DNA of 64,000 nucleotides from Streptomyces griseoruber (GTDB lineage Bacteria; Actinomycetota; Actinomycetes; Streptomycetales; Streptomycetaceae): contig NZ_KQ948771.1 of assembly GCF_001514205.1 (NCBI RefSeq), forward strand, positions 248,001-312,000. Reading direction: 5' to 3'. The notes under the pieces are model-generated. The model was not told the DNA's origin and made no database searches. It saw only the letters and a list, made by a program, of their open reading frames with translations. Below are positions 27,605 to 35,966 of this stretch, in pieces; the stretch's first letter is position 1, and the number at the start of each line of letters is the position of its first letter. The position numbers were made by a program, and so were the translations under genes.

Positions 27605-28630
27605 TCAGTCGTCGTGCCCGGCGTACAGCCCGGGACGCCCGGCGAGCGCGATCCCGACGCGCTCGCCGCTCTCCAGCGCCCGGACCCCGGCCTCCGCGAC
27701 GGCGGAGGCCGCGTAACCGTCCCAGGCGGTCGGACCGGTGACCCGCCCCCGCCGGGCGGCGTCGACCCAGCTCTGCACCTCACGGTCGTAGGCCGCCGCG
27801 AAGCGGACCAGATAGTCCCGCGGCACCTCGGTCGCCGCGTCGCCGCGCGCGGTCACCAGCATCCCGTGGTCGTCGCCGATGCGCGCACTGCCCGCCTCGC
27901 ACACGGCCTCGCAGCGCACCTGGTACCCGAAGCCGCAGTTGACGAAGACCTCCACGTCCACCAGGGCGCCCCCGTCGGTCTCGAACACCACGAACTGCGG
28001 GTCGAGCAGCCCCTGCGGGGCGCCGGAGGAGGGACGCGGCCGCAGTACGGAGACCGCCGTCAGTTCCTGGCCGAGCAGCCAGCGGGCCGCGTCGATCTCG
28101 TGCGACACCGAACTGTCGATCAGCATCGCGCTGGTGAAGTCCGGCGGCGAGGAGACGTTGCGGTGCACGCAGTGCAGCATCAGGGGCCGTCCCAGCCGCC
28201 CGCCGTCCAGGAGCGCCTTGAGCCGCCGGTACTCGGCGTCGTGGCGGCGCATGAACCCGACCTGGGTGAGCCGCCGGCCGAGCCGGGCCTCCGCCTCGAC
28301 GATCCGCAGGGCCCCCGCCGAGTCCGGCACCATCGGCTTCTCGCACAGCACCGGAAGCCCCCGGGCGAGCGCCGCGAGCAGGGCCTCCTCGTGCGCGGGA
28401 CCGGGCGAGGCGATCAGCACCGCCTGCACCCCGGGAGCGTCCAGCGCGGCCTCCGTCTCCGTGTGCACGAGGACCCCGTCGATCCCGGCGACGGCGTCCT
28501 TCGCCCGCGCCGGGTCGAGGTCGGCCACGGCGGCGACCCTGGCTCCGCTCACCACGCGGTCGAGGCGCCGTATGTGGTCCGCCCCCATGTGCCCGGCCCC
28601 CAGCACCGCCACACCCAGCAGCTCACCCAC
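27605..28630 (-). CDS. Gfo/Idh/MocA-family oxidoreductase
   Basis: GTG 28630 follows GGGAGGGGGAG and gives 341 residues. The Rossmann motif is VAVLGAGHMGADH and the family signature is PVLCEKPMV (EKP). The active-site helix carries DSSVSHEIDAARWLLG, with the His-Glu-x-Asp arrangement typical of inositol and sugar dehydrogenases. It should oxidise a cyclitol or sugar with NAD(P). An inositol 2-dehydrogenase role is plausible, but no myo-inositol genes are nearby. It converges with the SsgA-like gene, 12 bp between stops, and appears monocistronic. Confidence 0.87.
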   Translation of the reverse strand: MGELLGVAVLGAGHMGADHIRRLDRVVSGARVAAVADLDPARAKDAVAGIDGVLVHTETEAALDAPGVQAVLIASPGPAHEEALLAALARGLPVLCEKPMVPDSAGALRIVEAEARLGRRLTQVGFMRRHDAEYRRLKALLDGGRLGRPLMLHCVHRNVSSPPDFTSAMLIDSSVSHEIDAARWLLGQELTAVSVLRPRPSSGAPQGLLDPQFVVFETDGGALVDVEVFVNCGFGYQVRCEAVCEAGSARIGDDHGMLVTARGDAATEVPRDYLVRFAAAYDREVQSWVDAARRGRVTGPTAWDGYAASAVAEAGVRALESGERVGIALAGRPGLYAGHDD

Positions 28631-28750
28631 GTGCGCTCCCCCTCCCGGCCGCCGATCGTGTCGTAGCGTACGCGCGGGGGGAGGGCACGGGGGGAGGGGG
28701 CGGGCCAGGGAGGGCAGGAGGGCGCGGGGGGAATGCGCCGCCGGGGGCTC

Positions 28751-29845
28751 TCAGTACCGCAGGACGCCCGCGATCCCCGCCTCGTTGCCCAGTGTGCCGT
28801 CCGGGACGAAGCGCACGTCGGCGCCGGTCTCCAGGCACTGCTCGACGATCTCGTCCACGATGTCCTCGCGGGCGTCGAGGTCGCCGCTCAGGGCCGGGAT
28901 CAGATGGTCGCCGTCGTCGCGCACGGTCACCCGGTAGTTCTCCTCGACGGCGAGCAGCCGGACCCGGCCCTCGCGGGCGTTCTGCCACACCTCGTCGACG
29001 CCGGCCGCGAACTCCTTGCGGCCGAGGGCCGATTCGAGCGCGCGGCTGACCGTGTCCACGCTGCGGCGGGCCTCGGCGGCGACCATCGGCCGCACCGCCT
29101 GCCACACCGAGTCCGGGGTGCCGTGCGACAGCCCGCCGTGCGGGACGTGCACCGCGGCCCGGGTGACCGTGCCGAGCTCGTCCAGGGCCGAGAGGGCCGC
29201 CTGTTCACCGGTGATGTACAACGGCCGCGCGGCCAGCCGCAGCAGCCGGTTCATCGCGGTGTCGGCCTCGCGCAGGAAGTGGCGGGTGTCCTCGTCGCGG
29301 AAGGTGCTCGGGGTGTCGCCGATCTGCTCCCGGCGTTCGGCGTCGAAGTTCTCCTGCCGGCGGACCATCGGGAAGCCACCGAGGTGCTCCTCGGTGACCC
29401 GGTCCGGCCCGCCGCTCCACAGGGTGACCCGGTCGACGGAGACCGACAGCACCCAGTACGGCCGCTCGGCGGCCTGCGCGGAGACCAGGTTGCGGGTCAG
29501 GAAGGTGTCCGCGAGCACGACCCGCTCCGGCACCGGGCGGCCCAGCGACCACACCTGGTGCTCGCCGGGCGCGGCGAAGATCACCAGCCCGTCCTCGGTG
29601 TACGTCAGGTCGACCTCGGCCATCGCCCGGTCGAGCTGGTCGGCGACGTCGGCGCGCCGCTCACGGGTGACCCCCGGGTCGGATTCCAGCTGTTTCTTCG
29701 CGTCGGCCACGACATTGCGCAGCCGGACCCGGTCCTGGGCGTTGTCCGGTTCCCGGCGGTGCGTCGGGGTCAGCACGGAGACCGCGGGATAGGGGCGCGG
29801 GCGGCGCAGTTCGGAGAGGGTCGCGGGGCTGAGTGCGTGCTCCAT
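28751..29845 (-). CDS. baeRF-type (release-factor-like) protein
   Basis: The start at ATG 29845 gives MEHALSPATLSELRRPRPYP; the GTG at 29869 would add eight unusual residues. The 364-residue protein has the pattern of the bacterial archaeo-eukaryotic release factor (baeRF) family: VSVLTPTHRREPDNAQDRVR, VIFAAPGEHQVW, HFLREADTAMNRLL and a C-terminal L7Ae-like segment with VEQCLETGADVRFVPDG. Members are proposed ribosome-rescue or RNA-binding factors but are often annotated as chemotaxis proteins in Streptomyces without support. No Shine-Dalgarno is obvious. Confidence 0.65.
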   Translation of the reverse strand: MEHALSPATLSELRRPRPYPAVSVLTPTHRREPDNAQDRVRLRNVVADAKKQLESDPGVTRERRADVADQLDRAMAEVDLTYTEDGLVIFAAPGEHQVWSLGRPVPERVVLADTFLTRNLVSAQAAERPYWVLSVSVDRVTLWSGGPDRVTEEHLGGFPMVRRQENFDAERREQIGDTPSTFRDEDTRHFLREADTAMNRLLRLAARPLYITGEQAALSALDELGTVTRAAVHVPHGGLSHGTPDSVWQAVRPMVAAEARRSVDTVSRALESALGRKEFAAGVDEVWQNAREGRVRLLAVEENYRVTVRDDGDHLIPALSGDLDAREDIVDEIVEQCLETGADVRFVPDGTLGNEAGIAGVLRY

Positions 29846-29997
29846 ATGAGCACCATAGGACCGATTCACCTATGGGGCATTCGGGGTAACACGCGCAAAG
29901 CGGTCGGCGGGCCGTCCCGTTGGTCGGGGCCGGGGCGGGTCCTCGGGAAAGTCCCGGATTTCCTCGGCGTACGACGGTGACGACGACCCCGGCCGAC

Positions 29998-30020
29998 GGT
30001 TACCGTACGCGTCAGTAACC
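29998..30020. promoter_or_regulatory. inverted repeat GGTTAC-N11-GTAACC
   Basis: The arms GGTTAC (29998-30003) and GTAACC (30015-30020) are perfect and flanked by C and G, extending them to seven bases. The repeat ends 23 bases before the hydrolase ATG. Spacing and symmetry are typical of a TetR-type operator overlapping the promoter. Confidence 0.5.
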
Positions 30021-30043
30021 GGGACGTACCGCAGGAGGCACCC

Positions 30044-30814
30044 ATGCCGCAGCTCGAAGTCGACGGCGCACCGCTGACGTACGACGACGAGGGACCGCGC
30101 GACGGCGGGGGGACGCCGCTGGTCTTCGTGCACGGCTGGACGGCGAACCGGCGCCGCTGGGACCACCAGGTCGCCCACTTCGCCGAGACGCGCCGGGTGG
30201 TCCGGTTCGACCTGCGCGGACACGGCGAGAGCGGCGGCGCCGGGGTGAGGACGGTGGCGGAGCTGGCGCAGGACCTCGTCGCCCTCCTCGACCACCTCGG
30301 CATCGAGCGCTGCGTCCTGGTCGGCCACTCGATGGGCGGGATGATCGCGCAGACCGTCGCCCTCTCCCACCCCGGGCGGGTGGAGCGCATGATCCTGGTG
30401 AACTCCATCGCCCGGATGACGTACAGCCGGGGCCGGGGACTGCTGATGGCGGCCTCCACCCTGGTCCCCTTCAAGCTGTTCGTCGCCGCCAACATCCAGC
30501 GCGCCTTCGCGCCCGGCTTCCCCCGGGAGGAGATCCGCCGGTACGTCGAGTCCTCGGCCGACACCTCGCGCGAGGTGGTCATGACGCTGTACGGCGCCAT
30601 GCGGGCCTTCGACGTCCTGGACCGGGTCGGGGAGATCAAGGCCCCCACCCTCATGATCCACGGGTACTACGACATCCAGCTGCCGGTGCGGCAGATGCTC
30701 CGGATGGCGAAGGCGTACCCGGACGCCACCGTCCGCATCCTGGACGCCGGCCATGAACTCCCCGTGGAGAAGCCGGCCGAGCTGACGGCGGCGATCGACG
30801 CGTTCGTGGGCTGA
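30044..30814 (+). CDS. alpha/beta-hydrolase
   Basis: ATG 30044 follows GCAGGAGG. The 256-residue enzyme has the oxyanion region FVHGWTANRRRWD, FDLRGHGES, the nucleophile elbow VGHSMGGMIAQ, the acid region MIHGYYDIQLPV and catalytic His in DAGHELPVEKP. These make up a complete Ser-Asp-His triad for an esterase, lactonase or peroxidase-like hydrolase. The substrate is unknown. It converges with the GltB-like flavoprotein, and the palindrome just upstream suggests repression by an adjacent or distant TetR protein. Confidence 0.88.
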   Translation: MPQLEVDGAPLTYDDEGPRDGGGTPLVFVHGWTANRRRWDHQVAHFAETRRVVRFDLRGHGESGGAGVRTVAELAQDLVALLDHLGIERCVLVGHSMGGMIAQTVALSHPGRVERMILVNSIARMTYSRGRGLLMAASTLVPFKLFVAANIQRAFAPGFPREEIRRYVESSADTSREVVMTLYGAMRAFDVLDRVGEIKAPTLMIHGYYDIQLPVRQMLRMAKAYPDATVRILDAGHELPVEKPAELTAAIDAFVG

Positions 30815-30843
30815 TCCGGCGCCCCGGCGCGTTCCGGCGGGCG

Positions 30844-32307
30844 TCAGCCGAAGACGTCCGGGTCCGCCGCCGCCCAGTCCGCCGCCCAGTCGGCGGGCGG
30901 TCCGGCGGTGAGGGCGCCCGGCTCCAGCCACTCGTACAGCTCGGCGTAGGAACGGACCGTCCGCGCGTCCGTACGGCGCAGCAGATGCCCGGGGGTGAGC
31001 CCGCCCGGCTCGCGTACGCCCAGCGCCGCCATGATCCGGACGGCGCTGCGGACCGTCGCCCGCTGGTAGTGCCGGACCCGCCGCGCCTTGTCGCCGACGT
31101 GCAGGGCCCACACCCGCCACGGGTCCTGGGTGGCGACACCGACCGGGCAGGCGCCGGTGGGGCAGCGGCCGGCGCCGACGCAGCCGACGGCGGCCATCAT
31201 CGCGCGGGCCGCGTTGGTGTAGTCGGCGCCCTGGGCGAGCCGTCGGACGATGTCCGCGCCGGTGGCGATCCCGCCGCTCGCGCCGATCCGGATCCGGTCC
31301 CTGAGGCCGGTGCCGACGAGCGCGTTGTGCACGGTGATCAGCCCCTCGGTGAGCACCATCCCCGGCCGTTCGGCGAGGCCCGCCGGCCCGGCGCCCGTGC
31401 CGCCCTCCGCGCCGTCCACCACGACGAAGTCGGGCGTGACGCCTTCCGCGAGCATCGCCTTGCACACCGCGAGGAACTGCCGCCGCGACCGCACGCACAG
31501 CTTGAACCCGGTCGGCTTGCCGCCCGCCAGCTCCCGCATCCGGGCCAGGAACAGCACCAGTTCACGCGGTGTCGAGAACACCCGGTGACACGGCGGCGAG
31601 ACCACCGTCCGTCCCTGGACCACGCCCCGTTCCCGCGCGATCTCCGCGCTCACCTTGGCCCCCGGCAGTACCCCGCCGCCGCCCGGAGCGGCCCCCTGCG
31701 ACAGCTTCAGCGACACGCACTTCACCTCGGGCAGCGCCGCCCGGTCCGCGAACTCCCGCTCCTCGAAGCCCCCGTCGGGCCTGCGGCAGCCGAAGTAGCC
31801 CGAGCCGATCTCCCAGACGAGGTCCCCGCCGCCGCGCAGATGGTGGTCCGAGAGCCCGCCCTCCCCGGTGTCCTGGGCGAAACGCCCCAGCGCCGCACCC
31901 CGGCCGAGGGCGAGGACCGCGCGGGCGGACAGCGCCCCGAAGCTCAGCGCCGACACGTTCAGCAGGGCCATGTCGTACGGCAGCGTGCAGTCGGGCCCGC
32001 CCACGCGCACCCGCGGCTCCTCCTCGGGCGGCGGGACCGGGCCCGCCGAGGGCGCGAAGAACTCCTGTGCGGCGGGTGTGACGTGAACCGGGGGCGCCGG
32101 TTCCCGCACCGGGTATCCCAGACGGCCCACCAGGGGATGGTTGCGCAGCAGCGCACGCCGGCGCTGGAGCATGTCCCGGGCGCCGAGGAGGGCCAGGGCG
32201 AGCAGCGGACCGGCCGCCCACCACCACCGGGCGGACACCGTGCACGACGCGGCCAGCGCCCCGGCCGCGCAGAGGACGACGAGCAGCCACGGCGCGAACC
32301 GGCGCAC
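30844..32307 (-). CDS. FMN-binding glutamate-synthase-domain protein, membrane anchored
   Basis: The 487-residue product begins with two hydrophobic segments (APWLLVVLCAAGALAAS and WWWAAGPLLALALLG). The FMN-binding TIM barrel of the GltB/GltS central domain follows: ALSFGALSARAVLALGRGA, FAQDTGEGGLSDHH, KLSQGAAPGGGGVLPG, VVVDGAEGGTGAGPAGL and RIGASGGIATGADIV. The amidotransferase part of glutamate synthase is absent. A Cys cluster (GCVGAGRCPTGACPVG) matches the iron-sulfur ligands of GltB. The GTG start is immediately after the TGA of the upstream peptidase, so translation is coupled. The reaction is not established for this stand-alone family. Confidence 0.83.
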   Translation of the reverse strand: MRRFAPWLLVVLCAAGALAASCTVSARWWWAAGPLLALALLGARDMLQRRRALLRNHPLVGRLGYPVREPAPPVHVTPAAQEFFAPSAGPVPPPEEEPRVRVGGPDCTLPYDMALLNVSALSFGALSARAVLALGRGAALGRFAQDTGEGGLSDHHLRGGGDLVWEIGSGYFGCRRPDGGFEEREFADRAALPEVKCVSLKLSQGAAPGGGGVLPGAKVSAEIARERGVVQGRTVVSPPCHRVFSTPRELVLFLARMRELAGGKPTGFKLCVRSRRQFLAVCKAMLAEGVTPDFVVVDGAEGGTGAGPAGLAERPGMVLTEGLITVHNALVGTGLRDRIRIGASGGIATGADIVRRLAQGADYTNAARAMMAAVGCVGAGRCPTGACPVGVATQDPWRVWALHVGDKARRVRHYQRATVRSAVRIMAALGVREPGGLTPGHLLRRTDARTVRSYAELYEWLEPGALTAGPPADWAADWAAADPDVFG

Positions 32308-33897
32308 TCAGCCGCCGTCCTCGTCGGACAGGCAGGAACTGCCGCTGCGGGGCAGGGAGCCGTACAGCAGGAAGTCGTCGACCTTGCGGTGCACGCACTT
32401 GGACGAGCCGTAGCCGGTGTGGCCCTCGCCCCGGTTGTCGAGCACCACGGCCGAGCCGCCCAGCCGCTCGGCCGTCTCCACGGTCCAGCGGTACGGCGTC
32501 GCCGGGTCCCCGCGGGTGCCGACGAGAAGCATCTTCGGCGTGCCGAGGTCCTTCACCTTCTCGCGGATGAAGTCGGTGCCCCGGGGCCGGCCGTAGCACA
32601 GCAGGACCTCGGACAGGCGGTACCGGCCGAACACCGGTGACGCCTTGTCGTAGTCGGCGCGCAGCCGTTGCAGATCGGCGGTGATCCGCTCGGCGGTGGG
32701 ACGGTCGGGGTCGTCGGCGCAGTTGATCGCCATCAGCGCGGCCGGGAGGTTGTCGAGCGGAACGTCCTCGGCGTCGACGAGCGGGCTGGGGGAGGGGGCG
32801 GGGCCCGGGGCGCGGGCCGGGAAGGCGACGCCGCCGGTGGCGAAGGCCATCACGCCGGAGGTGTCGCCGTCCTCGACGAGTCGGGCGAGGGCGCGCTCCA
32901 GCGAGGGCCACAGTTCCTCGCTGTAGAGGCCCTCGCCGAGGGCGGCCACCAGGTCCTGTCCGGTGAAGTCGTCACCGAAGTCCGTCGGCACGGGATCCTC
33001 GTCGAGCGAGCGGACCGTGCGGACCACCTCCTCGCGGGCCGTCCGCGCGTCCGTGCCGAACGGGCAGGCGATGTCCTTCACACACCAGTCGACGAAGTCC
33101 TCCAGCGCCACCTGCTGGCCCCGGGCGCCCGCGAGGCCCTGCTCGGTGAGCGGCTCGGTGAGGGTGTCGACGCCGTCGAGGGCCACCCGGCCGACCTTGC
33201 CCGGGAACCGGGCCGCGTAGACGGCGCCCAGCCGGGTGCCGTAGGAGAAGCCCAGGTAGTTGAGCTTCTTGTCGCCCAGCGCCTGGCGTATGACGTCCAT
33301 GTCCCGCGCCGCGTCGACCGTGCCGATGTGGGTCAGGACCGGCCCGGAGTGCCGTGCGCAGGCGGCGGCGGTCTGCTTCAGCCTCGCCAGCAGCGCCCGG
33401 GGATCGCCGAGGGCGGTGTCGTCCTCCAGAACGCTCAGCCCCTCGTCCTCCTCGGTGTCCCCGCAGCTGACCGGGGAGGAGCGGCCGACGCCCCGGGGGT
33501 CGAAGGACACCACGTCGTAGCCGTCGGTCAGCTCCATGAAGTCCTTGCCGCCGTAGGCGAGTCCGGGAACGCCCGCGCCGCCGGGGCCGCCGAAGTTCAG
33601 CAGCACCGAGCCCCGTTTGTGGCCGGTGGCCCGGTAGCGGGCGAGCGCCAGGTCGAGGGAGCCCGCCCCGGGGTGCGCGTAGTCGAGCGGCACGGTCACC
33701 TTGCCGCACTGGAGGTCCTCGGGCACGCCGTCGAGGTCGCAGGCCGACCAGGAGATCTTCTGGTCGTAGAACCGGTCGAGGCCGGACCGGTCGTCCCCGG
33801 CCGCCGCGGCGGCCGTCGGCAGTCCCGTCCCCAGCAGGGTGAGCGCGGCGCCCGTGGCGAGCGCGCGGCGGCGCCGCGTCGACAGCATGGCCAGCAT
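32308..33897 (-). CDS. secreted tripeptidyl aminopeptidase-like S33 hydrolase
   Basis: ATG 33897 lies five bases after GGAGG and gives 529 residues with a twin-Arg-like basic start and signal peptide (RRRRALATGAALTLLGTG, then AAAAAG). The alpha/beta-hydrolase core shows LNFGGPGGAG (oxyanion loop), FDPRGVGRSSP and the nucleophile elbow GFSYGTRLG. Asp lies in VGTRGDPATPYRW and His in DNRGEGHTGYG. Length and loops match Streptomyces SlpD/SlpE and Tap peptidases, which remove N-terminal tripeptides outside the cell. Paired Cys residues (SWSACDLDG, DLQCG and others) fit an extracellular protein. Confidence 0.9.
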   Translation of the reverse strand: MLAMLSTRRRRALATGAALTLLGTGLPTAAAAAGDDRSGLDRFYDQKISWSACDLDGVPEDLQCGKVTVPLDYAHPGAGSLDLALARYRATGHKRGSVLLNFGGPGGAGVPGLAYGGKDFMELTDGYDVVSFDPRGVGRSSPVSCGDTEEDEGLSVLEDDTALGDPRALLARLKQTAAACARHSGPVLTHIGTVDAARDMDVIRQALGDKKLNYLGFSYGTRLGAVYAARFPGKVGRVALDGVDTLTEPLTEQGLAGARGQQVALEDFVDWCVKDIACPFGTDARTAREEVVRTVRSLDEDPVPTDFGDDFTGQDLVAALGEGLYSEELWPSLERALARLVEDGDTSGVMAFATGGVAFPARAPGPAPSPSPLVDAEDVPLDNLPAALMAINCADDPDRPTAERITADLQRLRADYDKASPVFGRYRLSEVLLCYGRPRGTDFIREKVKDLGTPKMLLVGTRGDPATPYRWTVETAERLGGSAVVLDNRGEGHTGYGSSKCVHRKVDDFLLYGSLPRSGSSCLSDEDGG

Positions 33898-34077
33898 CAG
33901 TGCCTCCAGGGACGCCCCGCAGCGGACCGGGGACCGGCGTCCCGGATCACGATAGGCGGCCTCCGGAAGGCTCGCCTCCGGACGGGCGGCGGGCCGCCGT
34001 CGCCCTCGCGCGGACCGGTTCGCGGGGCGTGGGGCCGTTCGACCGGGGGCGCCCGATGGGGTGAATGACGGATTGGG

Positions 34078-34105
34078 CATAACTCGTTCGGTTCGCCCGC
34101 GTTTT
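34078..34105 (+). promoter_or_regulatory. possible sigma-BldN-type promoter of chaplin gene
   Basis: CATAAC (34078-34083) and CGTTTT (34100-34105) are separated by exactly 16 bases. This resembles the BldN consensus CGTAAC-N16-CGTTGA at five and four of six positions. Transcription would start about 50 bases before ATG 34162. Chaplin genes are known BldN targets in Streptomyces. Confidence 0.5.
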
Positions 34106-34161
34106 ACCTGGTGCGGGCGAGTGCCCGCGACCTGTATGGCATGTATGGAAGGCAGGGACCC

Positions 34162-34872
34162 ATGAGACGGGCTACCCGAAACGGTGTGCTCGCCGTAGCA
34201 GCAGCCTCCGGCGCGATGGCCGCCGTGACGATGCCGGCGTTCGCCGACTCCTCCGCCGCCGGTACCGCGGCCGGCTCGCCCGGCGTGGCCTCCGGCAACG
34301 GCGTGCAGCTGCCGGTGCACCTCCCGGTCAACCTCTGCGGCAACACCGTGGACGTGGTCGGCTTGCTGAACCCCGCGTTCGGCAACAGCTGCGCGAACAA
34401 GGGCGCCGCGCCGAAGCACGCGCCGGCGTCCGGGGCGGGCGCGACGAGCACGACGGCCGGCTCGCCCGGAGTCGTCTCCGGCAACGGTCTGCAGGCGCCG
34501 GTCGACCTGCCCCTGAACGCCAGCGGGAACAGCGTGGACGTCGTCGGGGTCCTGAACCCGGTGTTCGGCAACCAGTCGGTGAACGGCCCGGTCGACAAGC
34601 CCGTGCACCCGGCGCAGCCCGGTCGTCCGAGCGCGCCGGTGCCGCCCACGCGCCAGCCGTCGGCCCCCGAGCCCGAGCCGCAGCGTCCCGCCCCGGGCAC
34701 GAAGACCGTCCCGCACGCCCGGGCGCCCCAGACCCCGGCCTCCGAGCGGACCGTGTCCGCGCTCGCCCACACGGGCGCCGACGCGACCGTGCCCGCCCTG
34801 GCCGGCAGCGCGGCCCTGGTCCTGGCCGGAGCGGTCCTCTACCGCCGCTTCCGCCCGGGCGCACAGGGCTGA
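34162..34872 (+). CDS. long chaplin with two chaplin domains and LAxTG sortase signal
   Basis: ATG 34162 follows GGAAGGCAGGGA; an earlier ATG at 34111 would spoil the signal peptide. The 236-residue protein has a signal peptide (MRRATRNGVLAVAAASGAMA, cleaved near AFA-DSS). The first chaplin domain has its Cys pair (NLCGNTVDVVGLLNPAFGNSC). A second domain lacks the cysteines (NASGNSVDVVGVLNPVFGN). A Pro-rich linker leads to LAHTG, then a membrane helix and RRFR tail. The LAxTG motif directs covalent attachment to the wall by class E sortases. Long chaplins coat aerial hyphae and help form the hydrophobic rodlet layer. Confidence 0.93.
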   Translation: MRRATRNGVLAVAAASGAMAAVTMPAFADSSAAGTAAGSPGVASGNGVQLPVHLPVNLCGNTVDVVGLLNPAFGNSCANKGAAPKHAPASGAGATSTTAGSPGVVSGNGLQAPVDLPLNASGNSVDVVGVLNPVFGNQSVNGPVDKPVHPAQPGRPSAPVPPTRQPSAPEPEPQRPAPGTKTVPHARAPQTPASERTVSALAHTGADATVPALAGSAALVLAGAVLYRRFRPGAQG

Positions 34873-34914
34873 GCGCACGGGGCTGAGCGCACAGGGCCGA
34901 GCGCACAGGGCCGA
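34859..34914. repeat. tandem 14-bp repeat at chaplin 3' end
   Basis: GCGCACAGGGCCGA-like units are repeated four times, starting within the last codons of the chaplin gene and running past its stop. Two copies are identical and two differ by one to two bases. Confidence 0.7.
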
Positions 34915-35060
34915 GCCTCCTGAACCTTCACCGAGGCGATCCGCAGGCCCCCGCCGAACGGGGACCTGCGGTGCGCACCCGCCGGCCCGCGGAGGAAGCG
35001 CCGTACTCGGCCGCGCGGTGGAACCTCCGGTCAGGCACCGCCGCCGGGTGGGTGGGTGGT

Positions 35061-35310
35061 GTCGGGCCGAGCCGCCGGGCGGGTGGATGTCGCCGGGCCG
35101 AGCCGCCGGGCGGGTGGATGTCGCCGGGCCGAGCCGCCGGGCGGGGTGCAGGGCCGAGCCGCCGGGCGCGAGGTGTCGTCGGGCCGAGCTGCCGGAGGAC
35201 CGGGTAGATGCCGGGCCGCCTGCTGGGTGGATGTTGTGGAGCCGGGCCGCCGGACTGGGCAGATGTCGTGGAGCCGGGCCGCCGGACGGTCGATCTCGGC
35301 GAGCCGAGCG
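35061..35310. repeat. degenerate minisatellite of about 31-bp units
   Basis: About eight copies of a unit containing GGGCCGAGCCGCCGGGCGGG and TGGATGTCG follow each other. Copies two and three are nearly identical (35089-35150); later copies diverge and shorten. The region lies just past the intended stop of the frameshifted deaminase gene and holds no convincing gene on either strand. The gap 34873-35367 is otherwise empty. Confidence 0.75.
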
Positions 35311-35367
35311 TCGGACAGGCGTCGGCCGAGCGCCGGACGGGTGCCGGACGGGTGCCGGCCGCCGGGC

Positions 35368-35845
35368 TCAGGCGCCGTGGAACCGTCGGTGCAGTGCGCG
35401 TACCTCGTCGGTCAGCTCCGGGACCGGGCCCTCCGCGGTCACTCCGGGGGCCACCTCGTGCACCCGGCAGGGGCCGTACCGGGGGTGCCGCCGCCCCCCA
35501 CTCCTCCAGCCAGGTGCCGAGCTGGGCGGACGAGGCGACGTGGACGATCCGGCCGAGGCCGACCCAGGCGTGGGCGGCCGCGCACATCGGGCAGTGCTCG
35601 CCGGAGGTGCAGACCGTGGCAGCCGCCCGCTCCCCGGGTGTCAGCGGGGCCGCCGACCAGCGGGCCGGCTCGAATTCGGGATGCCGGGTGCGGTCGCCGC
35701 CCGCCACCCGGTCGTGGTGCTCGGCGAGCACCGTGCCGTCCCCGCGGACCAGCACCGACCCGAACGGCTCGTCCCCGGCCTCCAACGCCTCGGCGGCCAG
35801 CTCGACACAGCGGCGCAGATACGGCGGCTCGCTCTCCTCGATCAC
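35368..35845 (-). pseudogene. nucleoside deaminase with single-base frameshift
   Basis: GTG 35845, preceded by GAGGAGGG, opens a cytidine/guanine-deaminase-like frame: VIEESEPPYLRRCVELAAEA, PFGSVLVRGDGTVL, the zinc site TRHPEFE and SGEHCPMCAAAHAW. After APPVRPLP one extra G (run CCGGG) shifts the frame. Removing it restores VHEVAPGVTAEGPVPEL and TDEVRALHRRFHGA with a stop at 35368-35370. As it stands, the frame runs through the minisatellite to 34928, giving a Pro/Arg-rich tail of about 150 residues. The zinc-binding core is intact, so partial activity or a sequencing error is possible. Confidence 0.75.
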
Positions 35846-35966
35846 GGCGTACGGCCCTCCTCGCGGGCGTGACGATCTTCGGCGCCGCACAGCCTGGGGG
35901 TGCCGGCCGGGGCCGACGCCGTTAATGCGTTGTGGGGGGCGGCACCGGGGTGCTGGAGTGGCCCGT

